Positions 8,415 to 16,553 are shown, counted from the first letter of the stretch. The stretch is DNA of 64,000 nucleotides from Paenibacillus albus (GCF_003952225.1 NZ_CP034437.1:3734501-3798500); one strand, 5' to 3'. The notes: generated by a model not told the origin, from the sequence alone. Translations and numbers: made by a program.

Positions 8415-9272
8415 ATGGCAGTTACTGTTCGTGCCTATCATGCTGGCTTAGAAGAGCAAGTTGACCAAATAAGCCATAAGGCATGGGTGCTTTTTAAATA
8501 TAACAAAGATTATGACTACCCGATGATGAGCTGCGTATTCAACGAGCAAGATGAATTAATTGCTTTGGGTTACATACGTAAGGGTTACGATGATGATCAC
8601 GATGTAATGGAAGTTGTGATGGATGTAAACGAGAGAGGTGCTGAGCGAATCTCAGAAGTAAGAATAGCACTGTACCCAGCCTTAATTGAGATCTCTCAGG
8701 CGATCCGAAATCCGAACAAGCGTACCAAACTAGTGGCATGGAACGATTTTCATGGGTGTGGTGAGTTTCGATATGATGAAGAATTCGCTCCTTTTCAAAC
8801 GTATTATTATGCCAAGCTGTCGCTTGAAAAGGGTTATCCTGAAATCCAAATGCCCAGTGGCATAGAAGTAAGGCATCATCCAATGGAAACGATAGAGGAA
8901 AGAATGAAGTATACAGAGGTCGAAAATCATTATTTGAAAGGCGTCGTATACAGAAGTGTCAATATGCTCGAGTGGATGATGGCTGGCCCCGAATTACACA
9001 CGATTGCGGCATTTGATGGTGACGAGCTAGTTGGCAGCGTTATGTGTTGGCAAACGGGAGCAGTCGATAGGTTCTTCGTACATCCGCGTTGGCGAAATAC
9101 AGGATTAGGCGAATATCTGCTAACCAAGGGGTTCGAGTATCATCTGCAAAAAGGACGTACGGAAGTGGATACGTTGGTACATGCCAAAGATGAACCAACT
9201 ATGCGCCTCCTTGAGTCAATGGGGTATAGCTTCCCGGTAAAGCTCGAGCTATACGCGATGAATATGAAGTAG
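8415..9272 (+). CDS. Two-domain GNAT acetyltransferase
   Basis: 285 residues. ATG 8415 is preferred (AGGGGAT about 9 nt upstream) over the ATG at 8406, which abuts the same site. The N-terminal half is a degenerate GNAT-like domain; the C-terminal half has a complete acetyl-CoA site, AVDRFFVHPRWRNTGLGEYLLTKGFEY, and the helix LLESMGYSFPVKLELY. Length and layout fit the tandem-GNAT proteins common in Paenibacillaceae. Substrate unknown. It is monocistronic, with a weak hairpin terminator at 9281. Confidence 0.85.
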   Translation: MAVTVRAYHAGLEEQVDQISHKAWVLFKYNKDYDYPMMSCVFNEQDELIALGYIRKGYDDDHDVMEVVMDVNERGAERISEVRIALYPALIEISQAIRNPNKRTKLVAWNDFHGCGEFRYDEEFAPFQTYYYAKLSLEKGYPEIQMPSGIEVRHHPMETIEERMKYTEVENHYLKGVVYRSVNMLEWMMAGPELHTIAAFDGDELVGSVMCWQTGAVDRFFVHPRWRNTGLGEYLLTKGFEYHLQKGRTEVDTLVHAKDEPTMRLLESMGYSFPVKLELYAMNMK

Positions 9273-9280
9273 AAAAGAAT

Positions 9281-9310
9281 AGCCGGCACCATCTCGGTGT
9301 CGGTTTAACT
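9281..9310 (+). terminator. Probable intrinsic terminator
   Basis: A 10-bp stem with two G-U pairs (9281-9290 with 9295-9304) and an interrupted T-rich tail. Confidence 0.5.
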
Positions 9311-9334
9311 ATTTTGTTAATAGGGGGTAAGACG

Positions 9335-10318
9335 ATGAACAACGATCAATTGGCTATGGAAGTCATCTCGCAATATCGGATATCAGAACCGGTGCTGGAG
9401 TTTATCAGACATAATGAGAATTTAACGTATAAAGTGACGGACAAAGCAGACGGTACATGTTTCTTGCTCCGCATCCATACTCCGGTTACAGCTGGCTTGT
9501 CTGGCATACAGCATACATGGAAGGGATTACAGTCGGAAGTAACCTTACTTCAAGAACTCCATCGGAACAGCGTTCTGCAAGTGCAAATTCCTGTTGCGAA
9601 TCAATCGGGCGAATACGTCACTCTAACTAAAATAGTAGAAGGTACGGTTTGTTACTCCACGCTGCTCACGTGGATTGAAGGTCCGATACTGACAGCAGAA
9701 GATAGCGACAATAAAGACATTGCCTATCTGCTGGGCGAGCAGCTGGCGCTGCTTCATCAGTTTACGCGTACGTTAACGGACACCGAGCATTTTGAGAGAC
9801 CTACCTATGGCGCGGAGAAAATCGATTTCACCATGAATGAACTTATATACGGGGTGGAAAATGAAGTGTTCAGCCGTGAGCCGTATGAGGTTATTGTTCA
9901 AGTGTGCGCAGTCGTTAAGGATCAACTCCATTTGTTAGATACGCAGAAGGATTCATGGGGGCTTATTCATTCGGATATTCAGTTAAATAATGTCGTGCTT
10001 AACAACGGTATCCCTTGTTTCATAGATTATTGCTTATCTGGCTTCGGCTATTATTTGTTCGATATCGGCAGCGCGACGACGGTGTTGAAGAGTGGAGTAA
10101 GAAACTCCTTCTTAGAGGGGTATGCTTCGAAGGCAGCATTCACAGCTGACAGCTTAAGAATCGTTGAAGGATTAATTATTATGGATGTATTACTATGCTA
10201 CACCTTCTTCATCCGCGATCTGGAGCGTGGTAGTTGGATTAAAGAGCATGCCGTGAAAGCTTGCGAGAGGATATGGAAACCGTATTTGGAGGGGAAAGAA
10301 GTTTATTATTCGTTTTAA
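9335..10318 (+). CDS. APH-family phosphotransferase (homoserine kinase/choline kinase-like fold)
   Basis: 327 residues from ATG 9335, with AGGGGG about 8 nt upstream. N-lobe motifs: NENLTYKV and FLLRIH (ATP-site lysine replaced by Arg in this strand). The catalytic loop reads WGLIHSDIQLNNVVL, and the metal site reads IPCFIDYCLSGFG. The usual brackets are HGD and IDxD; here they are HSD and IDYC. So it belongs to the aminoglycoside phosphotransferase/homoserine kinase-like superfamily, but the metal-binding second Asp is not obvious. Activity may be altered or lost. It lies between two hairpins with no linked genes, so the substrate cannot be inferred. Confidence 0.75.
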   Translation: MNNDQLAMEVISQYRISEPVLEFIRHNENLTYKVTDKADGTCFLLRIHTPVTAGLSGIQHTWKGLQSEVTLLQELHRNSVLQVQIPVANQSGEYVTLTKIVEGTVCYSTLLTWIEGPILTAEDSDNKDIAYLLGEQLALLHQFTRTLTDTEHFERPTYGAEKIDFTMNELIYGVENEVFSREPYEVIVQVCAVVKDQLHLLDTQKDSWGLIHSDIQLNNVVLNNGIPCFIDYCLSGFGYYLFDIGSATTVLKSGVRNSFLEGYASKAAFTADSLRIVEGLIIMDVLLCYTFFIRDLERGSWIKEHAVKACERIWKPYLEGKEVYYSF

Positions 10319-10360
10319 TAGATTCTGCTCAGGGCTAGCAAGTAAAATATAGACAATAGA

Positions 10361-10395
10361 GCAGGCTGCCGAACTATTTCGGCAGCCTGCATTTG
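10361..10395. terminator. Bidirectional terminator between convergent genes
   Basis: A perfect 13-bp stem (10361-10373 with 10378-10390) around CTAT. It lies between the kinase-like gene (+) and the ankyrin gene (-). Confidence 0.8.
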
Positions 10396-10418
10396 TTTCT
10401 ACGGCAAGAATGCCCTGT

Positions 10419-11105
10419 TTACATCGCTTCAAATAGACGCAGCACTTTTGTCCGATTGTTCAGCTCAGCCAAAGTTTTCGGTGAAATGCCCTCGTTGTTT
10501 CGTTGATTGCAATCTGCGCCGTACTGGAGCAGCATTTCAATCTGTTCTATTTTATATTTTCGTTGGATTGCTTGATGAAGGGCTGTATTCCCATCCGAAT
10601 CGGGATAGTCAACATTCGTACCGTTCTTTAAGAACCATTCTGCGATCTCGAATCTTCTCCAATTAAACGCTGAGAGAAATGCTGCATCCTCAATTTCTGC
10701 TTCATGTTTTTTAAAACGATTGGCCGCTTTGACATCGTTATTCCATGCGATCGCAAACATGCAGTGATTGGGGTTCGCACCTTCGTTCAGCAGATAAGTG
10801 TAAAGCTTTTCGTTTCTTCCGCGTGTGTACGCATACCAGAGAGGAGTAGCGGAGAAGAAGCCGCACTTGTTATCCGGAATTCGGTGAACGGCATTCAATT
10901 CCATACCGCTAGCTAAGAGCAGTTTTACAAGTTGAAGACTTGCATCCACTTTTCGCGAATCATCAGAGATATCCAGTCCGCTCACGTAATGGAGCGCATT
11001 CTTGCCCTCCTCCTCCGACCATTGCAGCCACTTTGGTTCTTTTTGAAGCAGCTCTTGGATGACCGCAACATCCAGTGCTTTCAGCGCTCGAACGTATTTG
11101 TTCAT
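10419..11105 (-). CDS. Ankyrin-repeat protein
   Basis: 228 residues, no signal peptide. Ankyrin repeats are clear: GKNALHYVSGLD, VKLLLASGMELNAVH, SATPLWYAYTRGRNEKLYTYLLNEGANPNH, and DGNTALHQAIQRKYKIEQIEMLLQYGADCNQRN. About five to six repeats fill the chain, with no other domain. Ankyrin proteins mediate protein binding and no enzymatic role is expected. AAAGGAG lies upstream of ATG 11105. The ArsR gene follows about 80 nt further upstream on the same strand, so co-transcription is possible. Confidence 0.88.
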   Translation of the reverse strand: MNKYVRALKALDVAVIQELLQKEPKWLQWSEEEGKNALHYVSGLDISDDSRKVDASLQLVKLLLASGMELNAVHRIPDNKCGFFSATPLWYAYTRGRNEKLYTYLLNEGANPNHCMFAIAWNNDVKAANRFKKHEAEIEDAAFLSAFNWRRFEIAEWFLKNGTNVDYPDSDGNTALHQAIQRKYKIEQIEMLLQYGADCNQRNNEGISPKTLAELNNRTKVLRLFEAM

Positions 11106-11182
11106 GATCCTTTAACTCCTTTGAAGGTACGCTTCGTTTATACCTACATTCATTCAAGGTTCACTCCATTAAATCCTTTTTA

Positions 11183-11497
11183 TTAGGTGCAGCCTTGTGA
11201 CTTGAATGCATCGAGCCTTGCTTGCATGGAGGGAAGCTGATCGATAACCTGCTTCAAATAAGGCTTATCGTCCAAGCTTAATGAATAATAAATCCACTGG
11301 TTGCGGCGTTTTTCATTAATGAGTCCACCAGTTTTTAATTTTTTTAAATGCTGACTGATATTCGGTTGTGTAGTTCGCGTTAAATCAACAATATCGCAGA
11401 CACACATCTCCCTATGGCGGAGCAATGCCATGATCGTCAATCTGGTTGAATCGGAGAGAAGCTTCAGGGTATGGGACATTTCTTCGATGGATTGCAA
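11183..11497 (-). CDS. ArsR/SmtB-family metal-responsive repressor
   Basis: 104 residues from a TTG start at 11497 with AAAGGAG about 11 nt upstream. It is a winged helix-turn-helix protein (SHTLKLLSDSTRLTIMALL, then TTQPNISQHLKKLKTGGLI as recognition helix). Residues 30-35 are EMCVCD: Cys32 and Cys34 match the CVC metal site of As(III)/Sb(III)-sensing ArsR and Cd/Pb-sensing CadC/CmtR relatives. A further Cys sits at the C-terminus (QGCT). No arsenate reductase, efflux pump or P-type ATPase is adjacent, so its regulon is not evident. A repeated AT-rich palindrome upstream is a likely operator. Confidence 0.88.
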   Translation of the reverse strand: MQSIEEMSHTLKLLSDSTRLTIMALLRHREMCVCDIVDLTRTTQPNISQHLKKLKTGGLINEKRRNQWIYYSLSLDDKPYLKQVIDQLPSMQARLDAFKSQGCT

Positions 11498-11554
11498 TTT
11501 GGACTACACTCCTTTCGACAAGTGATTAGCAGTCACGTTGGATTATACACACTC

Positions 11555-11581
11555 AGTTATATAAGCGGGTAGTTATATAAG
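11555..11581 (-). promoter_or_regulatory. Putative ArsR operator (two TTATATAA palindromes)
   Basis: AGTTATATAAG occurs twice, at 11555-11565 and 11571-11581, 16 bp apart centre to centre and about 60 bp upstream of the ArsR start. Each contains the palindrome TTATATAA. Autoregulation is typical for the family; the assignment here is inference. Confidence 0.45.
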
Positions 11582-11676
11582 TGCTCAATGATTGAAAATT
11601 AGGTTTGCTTAAGGTTATTCGTGTTCACTCATTCGATTATTAAAAATATAGTTAGAAATAGTCCAGCAAAGAAGAG

Positions 11677-11862
11677 GTGATCGTTCTGAATCATATTTCA
11701 GTGCAAGCTTATTGCCCTCATTGTAGACAAATAAAATGGATTACAGCTGCCCCTGGCCGGTATCAAAATTCCGAATCGAATACCTTTCCCGTTTCGCTTT
11801 GTTTGGATTGCACTGAAGAAATTACAGATAAAATCAGAGACTATTTTAAAGATAATGATTAA
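11677..11862 (+). CDS. Small zinc-ribbon-like protein
   Basis: 61 residues as read from GTG 11677. Two CxxC pairs, CPHC (about residues 12-15) and CLDC (about 42-45), suggest one bound zinc. The start is uncertain: the best ribosome site, AGGTGAT at 11675-11681, overlaps this GTG and is better placed for the CTG at 11686. A clear terminator follows at 11882, which supports a real gene. No family recognised and no linked partner. Confidence 0.55.
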   Translation: MIVLNHISVQAYCPHCRQIKWITAAPGRYQNSESNTFPVSLCLDCTEEITDKIRDYFKDND

Positions 11863-11881
11863 AGATCTGAATGCATGTGTC

Positions 11882-11910
11882 AATCCGCGATTTGAGCGGA
11901 TTTTTTATTT
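11882..11910 (+). terminator. Intrinsic terminator after zinc-ribbon gene
   Basis: AATCCGC (11882-11888) pairs with GCGGATT (11896-11902), followed by a T run. Confidence 0.85.
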
Positions 11911-11945
11911 TATATAAGCATAACTATCAACTGCTTTGATCAAAA

Positions 11946-11954
11946 TGGTATAAT
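11946..11954 (+). promoter_or_regulatory. Extended -10 promoter for the nucleotidyltransferase gene
   Basis: TGGTATAAT is a consensus TATAAT with the extended TGn. No good -35 is present, which fits an extended -10 promoter. The start codon is about 41 nt downstream. Confidence 0.5.
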
Positions 11955-11994
11955 TTGGTTTGAAGATTCAGATTACCACAACATGGGGGCTCTG

Positions 11995-12822
11995 GTGAAA
12001 ATGAACATTTTGCAAGCTGGTTATGGGCTAGACCTCAATGGATTTATTGTCAGTGATGTTGGGTTGGAGAAGATTGCTGATCCTTACTTGCCTTGCATCA
12101 AAGAAACGGTTGAGAACCTAATCAAGCTGTATCCGCGTCAATTGCACAGTGTCTATGTTTACGGCAGCGTTGCCAGAGGCGAGGCAGTTGCCGTTAAATC
12201 AGACTTGGATATTCTTGCTATGTTTCATGAGGCCTTAAGCGCAGATGAGATAGCTGCAATAAAAGACCTAAGTATGAAGTTGTCTCATGAGTACGCCTCG
12301 TTGGTTCGTGAAGTTGGGATCGCTGTTGGAAGCTGCGACTACGCGTTTGCTCTAGAGAATTATTATGAACAGGCCTTTCTTAAAGAGCTCTGCGTATGTG
12401 TTCACGGTGACGATATTCGTCATCGGTTCGGTCCGTACAAGCTCACCTCTGATATTGCCATAAGCTTCAACGGTGATATAGCTGAAGTATTTACAAGGAC
12501 AATAACTAGGCTAGAGCAAGCAACAGACGAGGAATTTAGAACAATAACAACGATTTTTCCTCGCAAGCTCATTCGAACGTACTATTCCATGCTGATGCAG
12601 CAATCCCAGATTTGGACGACTCGGCTTAATGAGCAAGCAGAGGTCATCATCCGCTTTTATAACGAGAAGGAAGCGACTGTACGCACGCTGTTGCAGTGGA
12701 TAGAAGAGCCACCACTAGAGCGAGACACAGTTCTGGAACTCTTCAAGAGGGAAGTTAAGTGGACGAGTATTAACTTCGAATCGGAAGCTCGCAAAATTTC
12801 TTACAAGGATAGAATTGTATAA
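11995..12822 (+). CDS. Nucleotidyltransferase-domain protein
   Basis: 275 residues from GTG 11995, with GGGGG five nt upstream; ATG 12001 is an alternative. The catalytic motif of the polymerase-beta-like superfamily is intact: VYVYGSVARGEAVAVKSDLDIL, i.e. GSxxR with SDxD supplying metal ligands. The C-terminal part is helical, as in kanamycin nucleotidyltransferase and MNT-type proteins. It has no HEPN partner nearby, so it is not an obvious MNT/HEPN toxin-antitoxin pair. It might modify a small molecule such as an aminoglycoside, but that is speculation. argC follows after 54 nt. Confidence 0.82.
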   Translation: MKMNILQAGYGLDLNGFIVSDVGLEKIADPYLPCIKETVENLIKLYPRQLHSVYVYGSVARGEAVAVKSDLDILAMFHEALSADEIAAIKDLSMKLSHEYASLVREVGIAVGSCDYAFALENYYEQAFLKELCVCVHGDDIRHRFGPYKLTSDIAISFNGDIAEVFTRTITRLEQATDEEFRTITTIFPRKLIRTYYSMLMQQSQIWTTRLNEQAEVIIRFYNEKEATVRTLLQWIEEPPLERDTVLELFKREVKWTSINFESEARKISYKDRIV

Positions 12823-12876
12823 ATATACAACAAAGTATATAATTATGCGTATTCTTGAATGGTAAGGAGTGGAAAA

Positions 12877-13830
12877 ATGAAGGTTAAAGTATTTGTGGAT
12901 GGTCAAGAAGGTACGACAGGTTTAAAAATACATCATTACTTATCTAAAATTCCTCATCTAGACCTGCTCTCAATTGAGCCTGACAAAAGAAAAGACCAAG
13001 ACGCCCGCAGGACATTAATGAATGAAGCTGACCTTGTGTTCCTCTGTCTGCCGGATGCAGCTTCAAAGGATTCCGTCTCCCTGATAAGCAATAATAGAAC
13101 CAGAATTATCGATGCAAGCACGGCGTTCAGAACCAACTCGAACTGGACTTATGGATTACCAGAATTACATGGGGATCAAAGAAACAAGATCCGAAATTCT
13201 ACTAGAGTATCTGTCCCTGGATGTCACGCAACAGGGTTTATACTGGCTATGCAGCCACTGGTCGCAGAAGGAATCCTTCCAAAGGATTATCCTGCGACCT
13301 GCTTTGCGCTTACAGGATATAGCGGCGGGGGTAAGAAACTGATCGCTGAATATGAGAGCTCGAATCGAGATCAGCTCCAAGCGCCTAGACACTATGCCTT
13401 TAACCTTCATCACAAGCACCTTCCAGAGATGCAGCTCTATTCGGGATTAAGCTTCGCACCGCTTTTTACTCCTATTGTCGGAAACTATTACCAGGGCGAT
13501 GCCGTAACTGTTCCTCTGGTGACCAGAATGTTTACAAGGCAAATAACGGCAAAAGATGTTCATGAACGATTAGCTTCGTATTATCAAGATGAACGTTTCG
13601 TTCGAGTAATCCCATACGACTCCGAGGCATATCTTGAAGATGGTTTCTTCAATTTGATGGAGTGCAATGATACGAATAACTTGGATTTATTTGTTTTTGG
13701 CCATAAGGATGAAGTCGTTCTTGTTTCTAGATTCGATAATCTGGGAAAAGGAGCTTCGGGGGCAGCTATTCAAAATATGAATATCATGCTTGGATTCGAT
13801 GAAGGTTTAGGTTTGGTGCTACAAGAATGA
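12877..13830 (+). CDS. argC: N-acetyl-gamma-glutamyl-phosphate reductase, type 2
   Basis: 317 residues from ATG 12877 (AAGGAG 7 nt upstream). It reduces N-acetylglutamyl phosphate to the semialdehyde with NADPH, the third step of arginine synthesis. The NADP loop is FVDGQEGTTGL and the catalytic Cys lies in VPGCHATGF (about residue 116). HHKHLPEM and DNLGKGASGAA are further family signatures. The short length and the DGQEGTTG opening mark the type 2 form, more usual in Proteobacteria than in Bacillota, which normally have the ~345-residue type 1. No other arg gene is next to it. A broken phosphatase gene follows 19 nt later. Confidence 0.88.
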   Translation: MKVKVFVDGQEGTTGLKIHHYLSKIPHLDLLSIEPDKRKDQDARRTLMNEADLVFLCLPDAASKDSVSLISNNRTRIIDASTAFRTNSNWTYGLPELHGDQRNKIRNSTRVSVPGCHATGFILAMQPLVAEGILPKDYPATCFALTGYSGGGKKLIAEYESSNRDQLQAPRHYAFNLHHKHLPEMQLYSGLSFAPLFTPIVGNYYQGDAVTVPLVTRMFTRQITAKDVHERLASYYQDERFVRVIPYDSEAYLEDGFFNLMECNDTNNLDLFVFGHKDEVVLVSRFDNLGKGASGAAIQNMNIMLGFDEGLGLVLQE

Positions 13831-13849
13831 ATTAAAGGATGTGACGGTT

Positions 13850-14446
13850 GTGACGAAGATCGGGCTAATCAGACATGGCATTACTTAGTGGAATATTGAA
13901 AAAAGAGTACAAGGTCAAAGCGATATCCCGCTTAACGATACAGGAAGACAACAGGCTCGGGCTTTGGCGAATCGGTTGAAGAGCGAAGAATGGGAATATA
14001 TTTTCTCAAGTGACCTTATACGAGCGAAAGAAACAGCAGCTATCATTGCTCAGGAATTAGGTTTAGAAGTAAAGACGGATGAAAGACTTCGGGAAATGAA
14101 TTGCGGCCAAATTGAAGGAACTACATTGGATGAAAGAATAAGCAAGTGGGGGGAAGAGTGGGGAAGACTTGAACTGGGTATTGAGGCTGGCGAATCAATC
14201 GCGTCGAGAGGAATGTCGGTTATTTCGGATATTGCTGCGTCGTTAACGGGGAAGAACGTATTAATTGTCAGTCACGGAGCCTTACTTGGTCAAACTTTGA
14301 AAAGATTAATCCCACATGTAGATACAGAAGAGCACTTAACCAACACGTCAATTACGGTTGTTCAAAATCTCGAGTCAAACTGGGAATGTGAACGGTACAA
14401 TTGTTCCAAACACTTGGACGAATCGAGTAATGAAAGTACGAATTAG
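13850..14446 (+). pseudogene. Histidine phosphatase family gene with in-frame amber stop
   Basis: From GTG 13850 the frame reads VTKIGLIRHGIT, then TAG (13886-13888), then WNIEKRVQGQSDIPLNDTGRQQA and on without interruption to TAA at 14446. In this family the catalytic motif is RHGxTxWN, so the amber codon replaces the residue between T and W, often Glu. One base change from GAG would explain it. Everything else is intact: FSSDLIRAKETA, REMNCGQIEG and the second catalytic His in VSHGALLGQ. Either a recent nonsense mutation, a sequence error, or readthrough. Without readthrough only a 12-residue peptide results; reinitiation downstream would lack the catalytic His. Confidence 0.85.
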
Positions 14447-14510
14447 CGGAACGATCAAGGAGTAGTTTGCCGTTGGCAGCTGCTCCTTGTCTCTCAAAGG
14501 TATCGAGCAG

Positions 14511-14807
14511 TTATTTCGGTTCTTTGGATTGATGCTGGTTAAGCGAAGCTTTCTTCGACGCCAGCTGCTTGTTGAGATCAGCTTGGCTATGAGTGGAGAT
14601 CTTAATTTCTTCCGTTAATTTATTGATGCGTGTCATCTTGCTGCTTAGATCATTATGAGATTGGCTTAATTTCATATCTCTTTCCAATTGCTTGATCTTA
14701 GCTTGAGCCTTCTTTAATTTGTTCTTCTCGCTTACGATGTTGCTTTCTATGTCAGCGATATCCCGCTGGAGTTTGCTCACGATTGCTTTCGTGAAATTAA
14801 TGGACAT
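14511..14807 (-). CDS. Coiled-coil hypothetical protein
   Basis: 98 residues, almost all helical heptads: LQRDIADIESNIVSEKNKL, KIKQLERDMKLSQSHN and KMTRINKLTEEIKISTHSQ. There is no signal peptide, membrane segment or recognised domain. ATG 14807 is about 95 nt from the divergent methyltransferase start, with GAGGTGCATGA upstream on the coding strand. A structural or adaptor role is all that can be suggested. Confidence 0.65.
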   Translation of the reverse strand: MSINFTKAIVSKLQRDIADIESNIVSEKNKLKKAQAKIKQLERDMKLSQSHNDLSSKMTRINKLTEEIKISTHSQADLNKQLASKKASLNQHQSKEPK

Positions 14808-14902
14808 TCATGCACCTCATAATCATGTAGTGTAGCTGAGATATTATTCTACTATAAATAACACGGTTAAGCGAGCAATGAGGTGTGGAGGGAGTTGGAA
14901 TT

Positions 14903-15709
14903 ATGGTGTCGAAGGATGAGAATAAAATATTGCGTGAGTCATTCGAACAAGCCGCTAATATTTATCAGCAAGCGCGTCCGGAGTATCCGGAAGAACTGTT
15001 CGAAGATGTCATTCGCGCAGCCCAATTGAGTTCCGGCGATCGTTTGTTGGAAATAGGTTGTGCGACAGGCAAGGCGACTCTTCCGTTAGCTGAGCGCGGG
15101 TATAACATCACCTGTATCGAGCTTGGCGCGGAACTTGCTTCGGCTGCCCGCCGTAATCTTGCTGGATTAAATGTTGACATAATCAATGGGAGCTTTGAAG
15201 AATGGCAGCCCGAGTCGGAAGCCGGTTATGACTTGGTATACGCTGCAACGGCTTGGAAATGGATTGACCCTGAAGTTCGGTACATGAAGGCATGGCAAGT
15301 TCTACGCCCTGGCGGACATTTGGCAATTTGGAGCGCGAATCATGTGTTTCCAGACGATGGAGATCCATTCTTCCGCGAAATTCAAGAGGTTTACTATGAA
15401 CTCGGTGAGGGCAAAGAAGTCGCGCAAAATGACTGGCCAAGGCCAGGGGAGCTCCCGGAAGAAAAAGCTGAGATTGAGACAAGCGGTCTGTTCGAGGTTG
15501 TTCATTTGAGGCATTTCGATTGGGAGCTGGTATATACGATAGACGATTACATTCAACTCCTAAACACATTCTCTGGGCACATCCTCATGGAGGAATGGAA
15601 ACGCGAGAAGCTCTATCAGGAAATTCGAGTTCGCCTTGAAGCTCGCACGGAGAAGACTGTCCGCCGCCACTGGGGAGCGGTTCTACATGTTGCTCGTAGG
15701 ATCGGATGA
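14903..15709 (+). CDS. Class I SAM-dependent methyltransferase
   Basis: 268 residues from ATG 14903 (GGAGGGAG at good spacing). SAM-binding motif I is LLEIGCATGKATLPLAERG; motif II region CIELGAELASAARRN; motif IV DLVYAATAWKWI; post-motif VLRPGGHLAIWSAN. This matches the UbiE/Coq5-like or trans-aconitate methyltransferase-like group (methyltransferase domain 11/25). Substrate not deducible. Its stop overlaps the start of a remnant acetyltransferase gene (ATGA). Confidence 0.87.
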   Translation: MVSKDENKILRESFEQAANIYQQARPEYPEELFEDVIRAAQLSSGDRLLEIGCATGKATLPLAERGYNITCIELGAELASAARRNLAGLNVDIINGSFEEWQPESEAGYDLVYAATAWKWIDPEVRYMKAWQVLRPGGHLAIWSANHVFPDDGDPFFREIQEVYYELGEGKEVAQNDWPRPGELPEEKAEIETSGLFEVVHLRHFDWELVYTIDDYIQLLNTFSGHILMEEWKREKLYQEIRVRLEARTEKTVRRHWGAVLHVARRIG

Positions 15710-15971
15710 GTATGGGGGACGCAATAGATGCGATGATTGCGGAACCTTATTTTGCCGTATTTGATAGACATGCAAATTTATTTGGCTTCTTTTGTTCAGG
15801 TATTTCAGCACAAGTTCCAAATGATGAATATAGATACGACGATAACTTTATAGATATTGGTTTAGGGATGAAGCCTGACCTCACAAGCGATTGACTGTCG
15901 CAACGTTTAATCACAGAGCGATACGTTTGTATGAGAAGTCTGGATTCAGCCAGGTTGCCGAATTCAAGTAA
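15706..15971 (+). pseudogene. GNAT acetyltransferase remnant with internal deletion
   Basis: Frame 1 from 15706 reads EPYFAVFDRHANLFGFFCSG and FIDIGLGMKPDLTS, the middle of a RimI-like acetyltransferase, and stops at 15894. From about 15888 the +2 frame continues RLTVATFNHRAIRLYEKSGF and ends at TAA 15971; this is the family's C-terminal motif B. The acetyl-CoA loop (R/QxxGxG/A), which should lie between DLT and RLTV, is missing, so about 25 codons were deleted and the frame shifted. The first 30-40 residues are also absent. Not functional as an acetyltransferase. Confidence 0.82.
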
Positions 15972-16121
15972 GGAAGAACAGATTTTATCGTCATGACTCG
16001 ATGAACTCTATCCATTTGCGTAAGCAGTTTTTGGCAAGACGCAGGATAGTGCAGTGTCTGAGTGGAAGAATATAACGAAGGAATAAACGCCTCAAATCGA
16101 ATATGAAGGAGTGAAGCATCC

Positions 16122-16505
16122 ATGTCATTGGTAAACAAAGTCGGCCAAATTATGGTGTACGTCAACAATCAAGATGCGGCAAAAGAGTTCTGGACGGAGA
16201 AACTTGGTTTCACCGTGATCTCGGAAATGGACAACGGTGAAGGCTTCAGATTCATTGAAGTGGCGCCGTCGCAGCAATCTGAAACAAGCATCGTCCTACA
16301 TAACAAAGACTTCGTTGCGAAGATGTCGCCTGAGCTGAACTTAGGCACGCCGTCGCTCATGTTCTACTCGGACAAGCTGGATCAATTCTACAGCGACTTG
16401 AAGAACAAGAATGTGACGGTCGGCGAGCTGGTGACGATGCCTTTCGGCAGAGTATTCAACTTCGCAGATGATGAATCGAATTACTTCGCAGTCATAGAGA
16501 AGTGA
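16122..16505 (+). CDS. VOC-superfamily protein (glyoxalase/bleomycin-resistance fold)
   Basis: 127 residues from ATG 16122, with GAAGGAG about 9 nt upstream. Typical VOC pattern: VGQIMVYVNNQDAAKEFWTEKLGFTV, FRFIEVAPSQ, SLMFYSDKLDQFYSDLK, and GRVFNFADDESNYFAVIEK. The first metal-ligand His is replaced by Gln and the final Glu is not clearly placed, so it may be a binding protein rather than a metalloenzyme. Followed by a strong terminator at 16528. Confidence 0.85.
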   Translation: MSLVNKVGQIMVYVNNQDAAKEFWTEKLGFTVISEMDNGEGFRFIEVAPSQQSETSIVLHNKDFVAKMSPELNLGTPSLMFYSDKLDQFYSDLKNKNVTVGELVTMPFGRVFNFADDESNYFAVIEK

Positions 16506-16527
16506 TAAAAGAATAGTGTTTGCAGCG

Positions 16528-16553
16528 ATCCGCGGCTTCCGCGGATTTTTTTT
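16528..16553 (+). terminator. Intrinsic terminator after VOC gene
   Basis: ATCCGCGG (16528-16535) pairs with CCGCGGAT (16539-16546), followed by eight T. Confidence 0.92.

Noticed and set aside
11937-11942. TTGATC as the -35 of the nucleotidyltransferase promoter
   Set aside because: Only six bases from the -10; an extended -10 explains the promoter better.
11995-12822. MNT/HEPN toxin-antitoxin pair
   Set aside because: No HEPN gene next to the nucleotidyltransferase, and the protein is longer than MNT antitoxins.
14455-14491. Terminator after the phosphatase pseudogene
   Set aside because: A CAAGGAG/CTCCTTG stem is present but the tail (TCTCTC) has no T run.
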